Assembly (NCBI GenBank): GCA_003254885.1
Contig: QANT01005630.1
Location: 1 to 64,000 of the forward strand
Source: Purshia tridentata
Taxonomy: Eukaryota; Streptophyta; Magnoliopsida; Rosales; Rosaceae
Reading direction: 5' to 3'
Length of the DNA: 64,000 nt
The number at the start of each line of letters is the position of its first letter. The first letter of the stretch is position 1. The translations under genes and the position numbers were made by a program. Below are positions 21,706-34,233 of this stretch, piece after piece. A model generated the notes under the pieces. That model worked only from the letters and a program-made list of their open reading frames with translations. It searched no databases and was not told the DNA's origin.

Positions 21706-23968
21706 ACAATTGATGTAAGGGTGTAAGAAAAAAGGATATTGAAATGCTCCATACCCCGTAGTTCTCACCCAAACTATTAGTACTTATTACTAAGAAATTT
21801 TGAAATTAAGCACATTGAGTGTTTTGAATATATGTACTTCTTCTTTTAGAAATACAACTGTTGCTCAAACTATTCTTGAATAATACTTAAACTCTTCTTG
21901 AATAGTATTTAACTTGTATCAAATAATGTTAATTAGAATTCGAACACTATTTAGAAAGAGTTCTAATATTACTATTAGACCTTGAAAATGTGTGTACGAG
22001 CTATTAACACAACACGATTTCACACACAAAACTAGTGTTCGAGTTGATACTTATTATGTCATGTTGAAATTGTGTAGACCCATAAGTTAATGAGTGGTTA
22101 TGTGAATCTTAATATTTAATATGTAAATACGAGTAATAATTTTAACGGATAAAACAAATTGTGTTGTATTCACCCGTATTATTTCTCATTTTGTGCTCGT
22201 GCTGAATTTTTTCCGTTAGCTTAGTAGGTTGTTTATGGGTTAAACCATTTTTCACACGGCAAAAGATGAATCCACCGCAGCCCTAAAATAAGCTTCCACC
22301 AACTTCAAGCACAATCTATAGACAGACCATAGGAGGCCCAAATAGCAAGAAGTCTTTAATGAAATTTAAAAGGTGACTAATTTTCACAAGTTTTCTAAAT
22401 TGTAATTTTCTATGACATTAATTTGTGATCCTCATCCATGTTAACTTAGAATATTAAGCGTGGGGTCTAATGTTTACCGAAGCAGATCAAGTATTATTAT
22501 GATTTCTTTTCATAGAATCAGATCAAGGAGGGAGCTTTTGATTGTGAGATGAGATTTTACCAAGCCGTACATACTTTCTGTATTGCTTTGTCAAGCTGTT
22601 CACCACTTAGCTTCCATCTCCAAAGAACAAAAATAAAAAGAGCTTATGGACATGTGGCGTTTTGTTTCAGCTACACGTAGGCTTATAAACAAGTGGAAGA
22701 TTGGACCCAAGATGCCCAAGATTAATTTACACGTGCGTCATATGACTTCCCCATCATGTCACAACAAGTTACCCACTTTCAAGTTTCGGCTCAATTCTTA
22801 ACCAAAAAAAAAAAAATATTTCGGCTCAATTACGCACAACAACCGTATTAACCAACAAAAAGTCCACGGCCAGTTTTAGGCTAAGGTTTCTAACCAAACA
22901 AACAAGCAGTCAGTTTCAGGCAGATCATAAGAGTTTGGTGGCTTGAGCCGAAATATATAATTGGGATTTTCGATTTTTAATTTTTTATATGCATTCACGT
23001 AATTTATCTGGACTTATCATGTTAAATAATTCTTGACGTTTAGGGACCTGACACGACCGTCTACTCAGCCTCTCATCAAGTTCAGCTCTGGTCGGAACAT
23101 CCAAAATTCAAAGTACTAGATTAATGTGAATGTATATAACCAAATAAGCAGTTAATTATAAAAGACTGAAGTTTGATGTTACGTAATTAATAGTTTATCG
23201 TCATAACAATGGATAATGATGAAAAAAATAGATGAAAATGATCCCAACTTATAAATTTTCCTAATCCATCTTGTTGCGCGACTTCGGTCCACTCACTTTT
23301 GTTCGGACAAAGAGGAAAAAAACACATTCATATCAGACCTAAGAACTAGTCTGAGAAAAAGATAATATATACCAAGTTGTTGCCTGTTGGCAATGGCAAC
23401 AAAAGCCAGGTCATTTTTAATGGTAAAAGGGTGGAGGTTCCATTTCCAAAGAGGGCCCAACAACTCCGCACTTTTTCCCTTTCCCTTTTTCTAAGACGAT
23501 GATCTCTTTGCGGAATCCCTAAAATAAGCCTTACCCTCTCAGCCCTCAATCCCCAATCTCTTTGTCTGCTCTTATTATTCCCATCCTTTCTTTTCCACAA
23601 TTCACGCTTTTACTTCGTTCCTCCTTCAGTTTCAGCTCTCAAGCTCCTTTTTCCCAAGCTGGGTGATCGAGAAATCTCTCGTTTGACACCTGGGTCTGCC
23701 TAATTTCGAGCTTTAGAAGCCTGGTCTGCTTCTGGGTACTTTGGAATTTGATCTATTATCAACAAGGAGAACGCTTGTGGCTATCTGGGAATTGGTTTAA
23801 ACAGATCCTTTTGGGTAGTGTGCAGCGTTTTCAACAAAAGACCCGTTTTTGGTACATTCGTTTAAACAATTTCGAGTTTTTGCTAGTGGGGTTTCTGGGA
23901 TATAGTTTCTGGGTGAATTTATTGGAAGAATAGGATTTTGTACTTGTTGTTGGTGTTGGTATTGAAAG
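21706..23968. promoter_or_regulatory. Intergenic region and ELF3 leader/promoter
   Basis: No gene is supported. The left part is AT-rich. A G-box core CACGTG is present near 22730, and two copies of TTTCGGCTCAATT lie near 22785 and 22820, separated by an A run. From about 23520 to 23968 the sequence looks like a 5' leader leading to the ELF3 ATG. No upstream ATG was found in that last part. Confidence 0.45.
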
Positions 23969-26900
23969 ATGAAGAGAGGGAAAGATGAGGAAAGACCTAT
24001 GTTCCCAAGACTCCATGTGAATGATACAGATAAAGGAGGGCCAAGAGCACCACCAAGGAATAAGATGGCCCTCTATGAACAGCTTAGTATTCCCTCTCAG
24101 AGGTTCAACCCTGGGGTTTTGCCTCTCAATCCAAATAACACTAGCAGTATGGTTCCCCCAGCTTTCTCACGTCAGGTGATTTTAAGATTTCATGCTTGTG
24201 CTTTGTTATGTTTGGTTTAATGTGGACTAGTTTTGAAAAGTTTATCCTTTTAAACTTCTAGATAGTTTATGGATTTCTCAGGTAGGGTTTTTTTCTTTGG
24301 TGGATGTTTGTTTTTATAGGAGTTAAAAATAAAAGTTGGTATTTTCTATATCAAGTGGCTCCACATGCAACTATGCTTATATGCTGTGTTTTATTACCAA
24401 TATAGTGAATATTGGCAGCATGTTGGAATGGTAAATTCATAGATAGCATTGCAAGTTTGTGTAGTATATAGGGAAAATGGTTATCGAGTATGTAATTTGA
24501 GGAGCAATTTATGTTTGCAGGGGAGTGGCCCTGAAAGAAATTTGCCTTTTCCGCATCATATTCTTCCATCTACACCTACTCGTCAGGCTGAGAAGTTTCA
24601 TGCTCGCCAGTCTGATGGGGCAAATATAAACATGCCCTTGGCACAACCCGAGCAAAGAAAGAAGGTAGGAGATGACGATGATTTTAGGGTTCCTGTATTT
24701 GTTCAATCAAGGATGAGTCATAGTCGTAGTAACTCTCAGAATGGTATTGATAAGGAAAAACTTACTCCCTTCAGCTCGCCTGCTTCTGGACATGCAATAA
24801 AACTCAAAAATGCTTCTAAGAAGGACCCAAAACAAATTAGCTCGCTGAGTCTCAATTTAAGACAAGAATTGACAAGTGAGAGAGAGGAGGATCGGAAAGT
24901 GAGTGGCCCAGCTAGGAACAATCCAGTAAAATCTGCCACAAAAGTATCAAGCAGAGAAAAGGTTGATGGGCCTGTAGAAGAAGTGAATGCATCTCCAAAT
25001 CAAGCAGACCATCCTGTCCCTAGTTTCAACAGGTTAAGTGAGAGTGATGCTTGCTTACAACAAGAGTCTAGATACGGGTCACAAGTAAACAACACTGGAC
25101 AAGGTGATGGTCTTGTTGAGCCTACAAAGGATGTCGAGAAGGGAACTGTTTCCTGGGCAAGAAGTGAGGATCCTAGCAGTCCCAATGAGCCTGATAATGA
25201 CAGTGAATACCATGGAGACAGAGCATGTATTTCACCACAAATAGGAAATGTAGACAAAAGTGATGATGTCTCAGAGACCTCCATGGTGGATTCAGGCTTG
25301 GATATCTCTCCGGATGATGTTGTTGGAATAATAGGTCAGAAACATTTCTGGAAGGCAAGAAGAGCAATTCTCAAGTAAGTCCTTTATTTATCACAAATAT
25401 CTGCTCAATTAAGTTGTTCCTTTGTGCTTTAAATTTTGAAGTTGACCTTTTTCCCAATATTTAAAATGGTGATAAGCAAGTATATAGTTATTTGCCATTG
25501 TGAAGCCTTTAATGCTAGTCTTCATTTTAAATAACTTGTTTATTAGCTTCTAGAGTGAAATGGTTTTGTTTTATACAACTAAAACTTCAAACTTTACACT
25601 TGCTTTGTCCTCATAAATGTTTTCTGTGATCTATTCATTTTTCTAACCTTCTGATGAAAAAGAAAGTTCACCTTGTTTATGGGTTTGGCCCCAAGTTGTG
25701 ATTGTAAGAGATATTAGGAACTTTGAACGGACTTTATACTTCTGTAGTATGATGATTTTATAGTATGAAACCTAATTAATTAATTAATTAACTATTTTTT
25801 TCTTCTTGAGAAAAGGAAGTGAACACTGTAGTGGTAAAGCTAAAGTGGTATGTAGGAAGTTGATTTCATTAAATTTTTGGGATTACTTTTTCCCCTTTTT
25901 CTTGCATAGCTGTTTTAGACTGTTATATATTCCATGCAATATAACAAGTAGGAGTTTTAATATTATTATTATTAAAGCGACTTTAAAGGAGGAGATCTCA
26001 TAGTGTGGAGTCCCAGGATACCTTCTAAAGTGGAATTTTTATGTGTTCAAAGGCCCTAGATAACGTTTTAACAGTGGATATGGATCATCTTATAGCAGGG
26101 AAACATACATCTTAATAGTTACTTTGTGCTAGGCGACCCCCGAGACAGCGGATCATTTCATTATTCATTGCTCTTTTGCATCTACCTTTCGGGTGTATTC
26201 CTGTCTCGGTTTGGTAATGCTTGGGATTTCCTCTTGGGAAATTTTCCTTTCGTGGCACTTGAGGGCTGGGAGCAAGAAGGATTATCCTTGGGACTAAATT
26301 GGTTGGATCTTGTACAATATTTGAAAATGAGGAATTGATGGTGGTCATGGTGGTGAGGAGGATTACATCTCATATATATAGTATTTTGTTGAAGATTTTT
26401 TGGGTTGGGGATTGTGTTGCCCTTTTTATGCTTTTATATGCTTTGTTTCCTTACCAAATGTTTGGATTTTTTATATGTTCTATAAACGTAAGAGCTATAA
26501 CTATTTATATGTGAATTAGAAAGCTCTATTTTGCACTTGCCATCTGACTTTGTGATAATGATTATGACGTACATGCGAGAATGTATAGTTTTTTTTTTGG
26601 TAATTAAATAATACAGTTTTGATGCTCTATTTATGTGAGAGAGAGGAGATTTTCACACATCTACTTGATTTATATTGCAGGAATTGGTTATGTTTTGAAA
26701 TCTGTTTTAGCATTCAGCTTTCCTTTTTATTGCTCTAATTCTAAAAATAGTGTTCATACTAAATACTTTGGAATTGAGATATGTGAGATATGTGAATGAG
26801 CCAGAAGAGGCCTGCTAAGCTTTGTATATTAATGAGATATGTGAATTTGACCACAAAAAAGAAAAGAAAAGGAGATATGTGAATGAAGTTTGAAGCTGTA

Positions 26901-28871
26901 AATGAACCTATTTTTACCTCTTCCATGCATCTCATTTAATCCAAGGTGAGGATTGTTTTGGTCTAAATGATGCTATCAAGTACCTCATTCTGCATTTCTG
27001 TCTAGTTTATATTTCTTGTATTTAGTATTTGTTTTGTGTTTCTCAAAGCTTCATTTGGTATGTATTGTGCAATTCTTTTGCTGATCCGACTCCTGTTACT
27101 CTCTACAGTCAGCAAAGATTGTTTGCAGTGCAAGTATTTGAGTTGCATAGACTCATTAAGGTAAGCTTCATTTGTCTAGCTGCTTCTGCTGCTAATGAAA
27201 TGCAGTTCTTTATTTCATATAGAAATGGATTTTTTTTAAATTTAAAAATGGTCATCATTTCAAGAGTTTATCGAAAATATTTCGTTCGTTTATTTATTTG
27301 ATCAAAGTTGAATAGCTTAATGGTTTCCGATTTGTCTAATTGTTTGCAAAATTATTTGAGGGATCCCTAAATGGAAAGGGCCTACATATATATATATATA
27401 TATGTGTATGTATAAATATATGTCTGTATATACAAATCTATGTCTATAGATAGGCAAACAAATATACATATATATGAATACAGAATGGGTGATGGTTTTG
27501 AACCCCAAAATTGCATTCTAAACTCCCATAATTTCTTGGTAAAATATTGAACCCAGTTTTTACCCTTTAGAAATGTAAGAGCAAAAATCAGAAAAAAATT
27601 AAAATAAAAAAACTTTTCTCTCCTCTCTCTTCCCTCCCTTTCCCCTCCTCCCCTCCTGCTACCATGGCCAGATTTTTTATTTCTAAAGATAGTAAAAAAT
27701 AATTTAAAGAATGAGGGTAAAATTGTAGTGTTGTAATTTATTTTTGAGTGAATATAGAAAGCAATTTGTTGGGTTCATGTATAATCATCCATACAAAATA
27801 TATATCTATTGATTTAGATTGAAAGAGTTAGCTTAATTGTTTTCTTTTGGACAGGTCCAACGACTGATTGCTGGATCTCCACATCTTTTGCTTGAAGATG
27901 GTGCTTTCCTAGGTACATCATCTTTAAGGGGCTCTCCTGCAAAGCAACTTCCATCGGAGTATGTTGTAAAGCCTAGTAGTCTACACATAAAGCGCAAGCA
28001 TGAGTCTGAGAAGCCAAACAACAAAATAGAATTCTCTGCAGAAAATGCAGTTGGAAAAACATCTCTTTCTTCTTTGAAAAGTGGTAGGCAGACTTCAAAT
28101 CACGGACCATATTTAGGAAACCCACAGCCAGCACCTGGTGCTACTGATAATAAAGTGGGTCCTTGGTGTTTCCATCAACCACCTGGGCATCAGTTGTTAA
28201 TTCCTGTAATGTCTCCTTCTGAAGGACTTGTATACAAGCCATATCACGGACCTGAATTCGTGGGACCAGTTTGTGGAGGATGTGGACCTTTCAGCTCAAC
28301 TCCCATGACAGGTAACTTTGTTAAGCCAACCTATGGGGTTTCAGCTTCTCATCATCAAGGAATGGGAGTTCTTCCCATCCCCCATCCAGTAGGTCATACT
28401 TACTTCCCTCCATATGGCATGTCTGTCATGAATCCAGCCATGTCCAGCTCAGTTGAACAAATGAATTGGTTTGCTGGACCTGGTTCACATGGTCAAACTG
28501 ATCAGTTAGCTGGAGGGGGGACAAACTTCAATTCGCAGCATCAAAGCTCATGTAATATGCCGACCCAACAAAATGTAGATATTCCTCATGCCATGAAGGT
28601 TCAGGCATGTAATGACAGTGAATTACAAGGAAGTACCGCTAATAGTTCTGGTGACAGAGCACTAGTTGGGACGGATCAAAATGCTGAAGGAAGTGATGCT
28701 CTTCAACTTTTCCCTACGGCTCCAGTAATTCCAGAGGGAGTTCCCCAACCTACAGGCAGGCCAACACGGGTGATAAAAGTTGTGCCACACAATCCTAGAT
28801 CTGCAACTGCATCGGCCGCTCGAATTTTCCAATCTATACAAGATGAAAGAAAACAGCAGGACTCAAGCTAG
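23969..28871 (+). CDS. EARLY FLOWERING 3 (ELF3), evening-complex scaffold
   Basis: Four coding exons: 23969-24175, 24521-25374, 27109-27160 and 27855-28871, total 709 residues, close to Arabidopsis ELF3. Conserved blocks are the N-terminus ([19 protein letters not shown], then [18 protein letters not shown]), the mid block over exons 2-4 ([37 protein letters not shown]) and the C-terminal block ([11 protein letters not shown]). ELF3 bridges ELF4 and LUX in the nuclear evening complex, repressing clock and growth genes at night and passing light and temperature information to flowering. The polyglutamine tract of Arabidopsis ELF3 is absent; only scattered Gln is seen near residues 590-620. Intron 2 is 1.7 kb and holds a decayed LINE-like fragment. 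The ATG begins the conserved MKRGKDEE. Confidence 0.97.
26005..26345 (+). mobile_element. Possible decayed LINE zf-RVT fragment in ELF3 intron 2
   Basis: Conceptual translation in shifting frames shows remnants resembling the zinc-binding domain that follows reverse transcriptase in plant LINEs: a PSKVEF-like start, LTVDMDHL, and later FLSRFGNAW. The pieces are not in one frame and stops intervene, so it is at best a short dead fragment. The similarity was judged by eye. Confidence 0.3.
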
Positions 28872-29297
28872 CTCATTTCCTCCCCAAATGGCTGCCAAAT
28901 GATATTAGTCTCGTATAAGTTGGTGCGACTTGGTCATTTTATCTATTTGGGTATGATATCCTGTATCGGATTTTTTTTCTTTCTTATTTGTTGATCTTGT
29001 GAAATTATAGTCATAGTCATATATATGTAGATATATATCTCTCTGGAAAGCACGACTCAAGCAATGTAACATGAATTTATGATGTTTCTCTCATTGGTAG
29101 CATTGTTATTTGAGGTGATAAAAGTCCCTTCGAGACATCCATGTAATATGAATTCACTTGCTTCTTTAGCGTTTTCTGTGTGAAATCATAGCATGCACAA
29201 GTCATGTGCAATTACATATGGACATTAGGTTTTTTTTTTGGCCAAGATATGGACATTAGTTTCAAAAGCAGGAAAAGCATCTTTTGCAGCAACAATT
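28872..29297. other. Short tail-to-tail gap, ELF3 / neprosin gene A
   Basis: Only 426 bases separate the ELF3 stop from the stop of the converging neprosin gene. Both 3' untranslated regions must fit here and may overlap. No other feature was seen. Confidence 0.6.
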
Positions 29298-31256
29298 TCA
29301 GGGACAATGAGGATTCCGGCCAGGCCCTCCGAAGTAGAAAACAGGTTCTTTCCCAAGTGACTCGGCGTAATTAAGGGCGGAGTAACAATCCATTTCGTCG
29401 GCCAAAGTGCCTACCCATTCTGGGTACTTTAGTTGCAACGAATAATCCACAATTCTAACTTGCTTCACGTAACACGCATTCCCTTCCTTGTTCCATGCAT
29501 AATCCCCACTTCCCATACCTGTTTGAGTGTGAGGACGAGTCTTCTTCACCTTGGAGCTGTATACTTCCCCACCCCATTCAACCAATGTTGCACTCTGTTT
29601 CATGTACTTGAAGAGACTTCCGGGCCAATACCCTATGGCAACGTCTTGACCCAAACGCAGCCACCAATTGCCTGTGTCTGGCTCCTACAACGTGCATAAC
29701 AAAATTGAGTCATTTACATTAATCAAGATGAAGAAGAATGCTTAGACCAAAGAAAATTTTCAAAGTTCAAACCTTGTTGATGCTAACTGTCGCTTGATAT
29801 TGGGGTCCCATTTCGCTAGATATGGGTCCAAGAGGCATACCAAGAGCTATGTCTTTGTTGGTTTGCACAAATCCTGAGCAAGTGAGATCAAAGCAACCTG
29901 TTGATTTGTATGAATCCACCTGAAAAAATGGTTTTAAGGGCGCATAGAGTAAGGGCCAGTTTTCGGATTCTAATTTCTTTTATTTTGTACTGATGTACTT
30001 ACAGTCCAATATATGAAGAGCCGGCTTTGTGTATCACCGTATAACTTCGGGTTTACCTGAAGAACGTATAAAAGAGTGAGGTAGTCAGACAACCACTAGA
30101 TCCCAAAAGCTTAGACAATACGAAAATGAGCCCGTAATTTTGAGATATTGAAGTAGAATATATATATCTTGCAAATGAAGGTACCACACTACTTACCATC
30201 CAGCCTGATTCTATGCTTTCAAAAGCATCTCCAGGTCCATGCTTGAGCCAGATTTGAGCGGTAGTGTACTCATCTGATGATTCAACTTTTGGATTCCAAA
30301 GATTTATATCACCTTGAGCGCCTATATAGTTGTATCCTACTGTTACCAGGATGGCAGCCTGCAAGTAATTCATATATATGCACCATTAATTGCCAAACAA
30401 GTTTAACATTGACATTTTTTCCCTGTCAAAATCAAACTTCAAAGTAACTAATTGTCTTATTCTTCATCATAAACCATTTGCTTACTGAACGATTGATTTG
30501 AAGACCGAGTTCGACTCTGGTGTTGTTAATATAGACAGCACCTTTATCCTTGTCATCTGTGGTTGCATAGGAGTTTTTCTTGCCGAAGTGTTCAAGTAAA
30601 GAAGCTCTCAATAAGTCTCGCCTTCGAATTCTGCGAATGGGGATGGTTCCATTTGGACAACTTCCACTCCTTTGCCAAATTTGAGAGATTTCCAGCTGAG
30701 AAGAATTGTCTTTATTTTGAACACTACTACTAGGACTAGGACTAGGACTAGGAGCCTCTGATGCTAAATGAAAACTGGGTCTCATCTGCATTAACATACA
30801 TATCAAGTATATATTTCTGACATTTGGAAGAAAATATAGACCGTTTGGTATTCTATTAAAAAATTGTTTAAGTGTTTTAAAGGCCACTGATTTAAATCTA
30901 AAAGTAGACCTGAACTGTGTGGTTGAGCAATGCTGGATGGTCAAATGCAGGCTGTTTGTAGATGTCAACACAATCAACAATATCTCCATCCTCACTCTAC
31001 AAGAAATTATATATAATGAAGTGGTAATTAATTGAGAAAATTGTGTTAAAGTGAACAAGATTAGTTAGACAGCTAAAATGACAGAAAATCAGACCTTAAT
31101 GCTCTTCACTGCACGCTTATTGAGAAGCTTCAACTTGTTATTAACTTCCAAATAAATTTGTTTAGCCTTAGAATTCACATGAAGATCTGCTGCTCCACCA
31201 CTAAAAATAAGCAAACACAGTGCTAACAAAAGCATGATTATAGTCCTTTTTCCCAT
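29298..31256 (-). CDS. Neprosin-domain secreted protein, tandem copy A
   Basis: Seven coding exons: 31256-31095, 30996-30910, 30785-30486, 30358-30197, 30056-30003, 29919-29773 and 29684-29298, total 432 residues. Order: signal peptide (about 1-23, with core [13 protein letters not shown]), neprosin-activation propeptide (DUF4409; [17 protein letters not shown], then [20 protein letters not shown]), then the neprosin domain (DUF239) from about residue 185. Neprosin of pitcher plants is a glutamic peptidase (family G3) cleaving after proline. The [11 protein letters not shown] segment with Glu344 is a candidate active-site element, though most plant paralogs are untested. A Pro-Ser run ([10 protein letters not shown]) is absent from copy B. 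A TATAAAA on the minus strand lies at 31349-31343. No lesion is seen. Confidence 0.92.
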
Positions 31257-32057
31257 CTTCTCTCTGTCTCACTGATTGGGCTCTTACTCACAGAGAGATA
31301 CAATCAAATTTTGATTGAGAAACCATATGACAATGTACTTGGTTTTATAAGGAAGAAGTAGGCCATGTGTTAAGTACATATACAAATGTCTTCAGCCACA
31401 TGGAAATTCTATATATCCTTCATGTAGTATAATAAATGTGGTAAAAAAATGTGGTAAGAATTATTGATTAATTTAATTCTATACATCCTTTCTGTAGTAT
31501 ATGGAAATGTTATTTGGCATAATAGCACTCTTGGAAACTTGGTGCATATGGAAGTTTAATCGATGCTAGCTTTGACCGTTTTTTCTTTTGCTTGTTATAT
31601 CATTCATTGCACATCAAAATAAAATATGAAAATGACATGATAAACACAGAGTAGATCTTATCTGCCAAAAACAACTTATTTGGAAACTTGGAAATGACAG
31701 TTTCTACAACCTGGATTCATATTGTGCTACCTTTGGATAGAATTCAATATGCCACCTCAGTAAAAATGGAATATGATAACTAAGGCACAATTTTTCCAAG
31801 TAGTTAGGAGAGTTTCCACTCTCTAAGGGAATTTGGGACTTACAAGCATGTTGTGAGAGCAATATCATAATATATACGACAGACTTGTATAAAAATTCAT
31901 CATGATCTTGATGAGATAAACCTTCTCATAAACAAATTCGCGAGTCTAATCATAAGAGTCAAATTAACATAATGTAAATTGTTTTTGGTCCTAGTTAACA
32001 TAAGAAACATTGTTACAGCTCTGTTGCTGCCTTTATAAACCATACAGCCTAGCTAGC
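31257..32057. promoter_or_regulatory. Region between the two neprosin genes (promoter of copy A)
   Basis: About 800 bases of AT-rich DNA. It contains the copy A TATA box (TATAAAA, minus strand, 31349-31343, about 87 bases before the ATG), a small direct repeat around 31400-31500 (CTATATATCCTTCATGTAGTAT and CTATACATCCTTTCTGTAGTAT style, differing by a few bases), and the 3' end of copy B. No additional gene was found. Confidence 0.5.
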
Positions 32058-34233
32058 TTAAGGACACATGGGATTTTTTCCAGGCCCTCCATAGTAGAAC
32101 TCAGGATCTTCAATGTAATCTGAAACATATTCAACATCGTAACAGTTGTACTCATCCGCGAAAGGATCAACCCATTCAGGGAATTTGAGCATAGGTGAAT
32201 TGTCATGTATTCGCATTCTTTTTATTTGACCTGAATTCCCCCAAAAGGAATCAGGAAACTCTCCATTACCCATGGCTGTTGCAGTGTGGGGAGTAGTACC
32301 CACTTTTGAGCTATACACTTCACCTCCCCACTCAACACCTTCTGCGTGATACCTCAGTGCAACAAATAGCTCTGGTGGCCAGTAGCCGATGTTAACTCTC
32401 TCCCCATATTGCACCCACCAATTGCTTGTTACTGGATCCTATATTTGGAGCCAAAACAGAAAGAGATTCCAAGATATGAGAAGCATCCCTTATCAAATGC
32501 ACACATATGAGTTTGGTTAAGTAGCTAGCTATTGCTACAACAGTTGAAAACTTCGAGTTATAGGAGTGCTAAAGATATGAGAAATGTTATGTTGTCAAAC
32601 TATGAGTGTGGACTACATGTTTAGACACAAGTGCATCTGATCATGGTCACGATTACAGTTTGTCACAACATAATATGTTAGACTGACTCGCACAAGTTAT
32701 GTTCATATTTTCTGACCTTGAACACGTAAACGATTATTTGATATGGAAGCCCTGTAGGAGCAGAGATTGGATGAATTGCAGCACCAAGAGCAATTTCATG
32801 GCTAATCTGAACAAAGCCAGGACAAGTAAGATCAAAGCAACCTGTTTTCTTTGAACCGTCAACCTGCAGAAAACATCAGAATTCTTATTAAATGCAGGGG
32901 AAAACAGCATTAAAACCAAGTCATGAGTCATTATTCATGTCAGTTACCGTCCAATATACAAAAAATCGAGTCTGTTTGTCGCCATATACGCTCGGATTCA
33001 CCTGATGGGATTGAGAATTTTGCAGGTTAAAGGGTATGCCATGAACATAAAATGTAAAAGAAGCGCTTGATTTGGATGAATGTGAAGGGGGTTAGTGCTT
33101 ATTATACCGCCCAGCCAGCTTCAACACTCTCAAAGGCATAATAAGGACCATTTACTAGACAAACTTGAGAAGTAGTGTAATCATCATCAGAGTCAACATT
33201 AGGGTTCCAAACTTTGATATCTCCCTTGGCTCCTGTATATCTGTACCCTTCTGTAAGCAATATTGCCTTCTGTCATTCACATAATTAATTAACACCAATT
33301 ATCAGAATTAAGCAGAGGATGTAGTATGAGAATTTGTAATTAACCAAAGTGGGAAATGATTAATGTACCGAGTGGTTTGCTTGTTGAAGGTACACAGTGT
33401 TTTTGTCACTAGACTGTGCTGCAACATGATGAGAAAATGAGGCCGGCTTCTTTCTTCCATAGTCCTCAACGGAGCTAGCTCTGAGCAGGTCCTTTTTTCG
33501 GATTCTTCGGATTGGGATTGTTCCCTGAGGACAGCTTCCACTTTTCTTCCATGGTTGTGTCACCATCATGGAAGGTTGTTCATTCCTTTTCTTCAGTCTT
33601 TCCAGTTTTGTCATTGTCTTTATCTCCTTTGTTGGGTCATAAGTGGGTGCCATCTGAAGAATGAGACTCATAGTTATGGGGATATGCAATAGTAAACACA
33701 TTTTTAAGTTTTAACCATTGAATATATACAGATTCACTTTTTTACTAGGGTATAGATTTGTGAACCATTATATTTGTTCGTATAGTCATAAACATTTTTC
33801 TTCCTAAAAGAATGAACAGAAGGCAGACCTGGATGGTGTGGTTCTTGAGAGCAGGATGATCAAAAGCTGGCTGCTTGTAAATGTCAATGCAGTCAATGAT
33901 ATCACCATTGTCACTCTGAAGGGCAATCATAAAGTTAGGGAGTACTCTTTGTTTTTTTCACTTCAGTTCAGTGACACTTAATACTGTCTAAGAACTGAGT
34001 AAATTAATACACTGAGAAATAGTTATGATGAAAATATATGAGGCATCGCATACCTTAATGCTTTTAACTGCATGCCTTCTAAGTTGGCTTAGTTTTCTTT
34101 CAACTGCCAAAATCTTCTGTTTAGAGAACAAGTTTTTACCCTCCACAAGTACCCCACATCCAATTAGAGTCACTCCCAGTAAAAATACCACCTCCTTGAA
34201 TCTCAGTTCACCGCAACAAAACCTTTTCCCCAT
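32058..34233 (-). CDS. Neprosin-domain secreted protein, tandem copy B
   Basis: Seven coding exons: 34233-34054, 33915-33829, 33653-33369, 33269-33108, 33001-32948, 32863-32717 and 32438-32058, total 431 residues. Exons 2, 4, 5 and 6 have exactly the same lengths as copy A (87, 162, 54, 147), showing tandem duplication. A hydrophobic N-terminal segment (VVFLLGVTLIGCGVLV) fits a signal peptide or anchor. The propeptide contains [17 protein letters not shown] and [20 protein letters not shown]. The neprosin domain contains [11 protein letters not shown] with Glu345. Copy B has a longer N-terminus than A and lacks the Pro-Ser run. TATA at 34295-34286. Substrate and peptidase activity are not known. 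Confidence 0.92.

Noticed and set aside
23748-23933. 61-codon upstream frame just before the ELF3 ATG
   Set aside because: It starts with TTG and contains no ATG, so it is not a convincing upstream reading frame.
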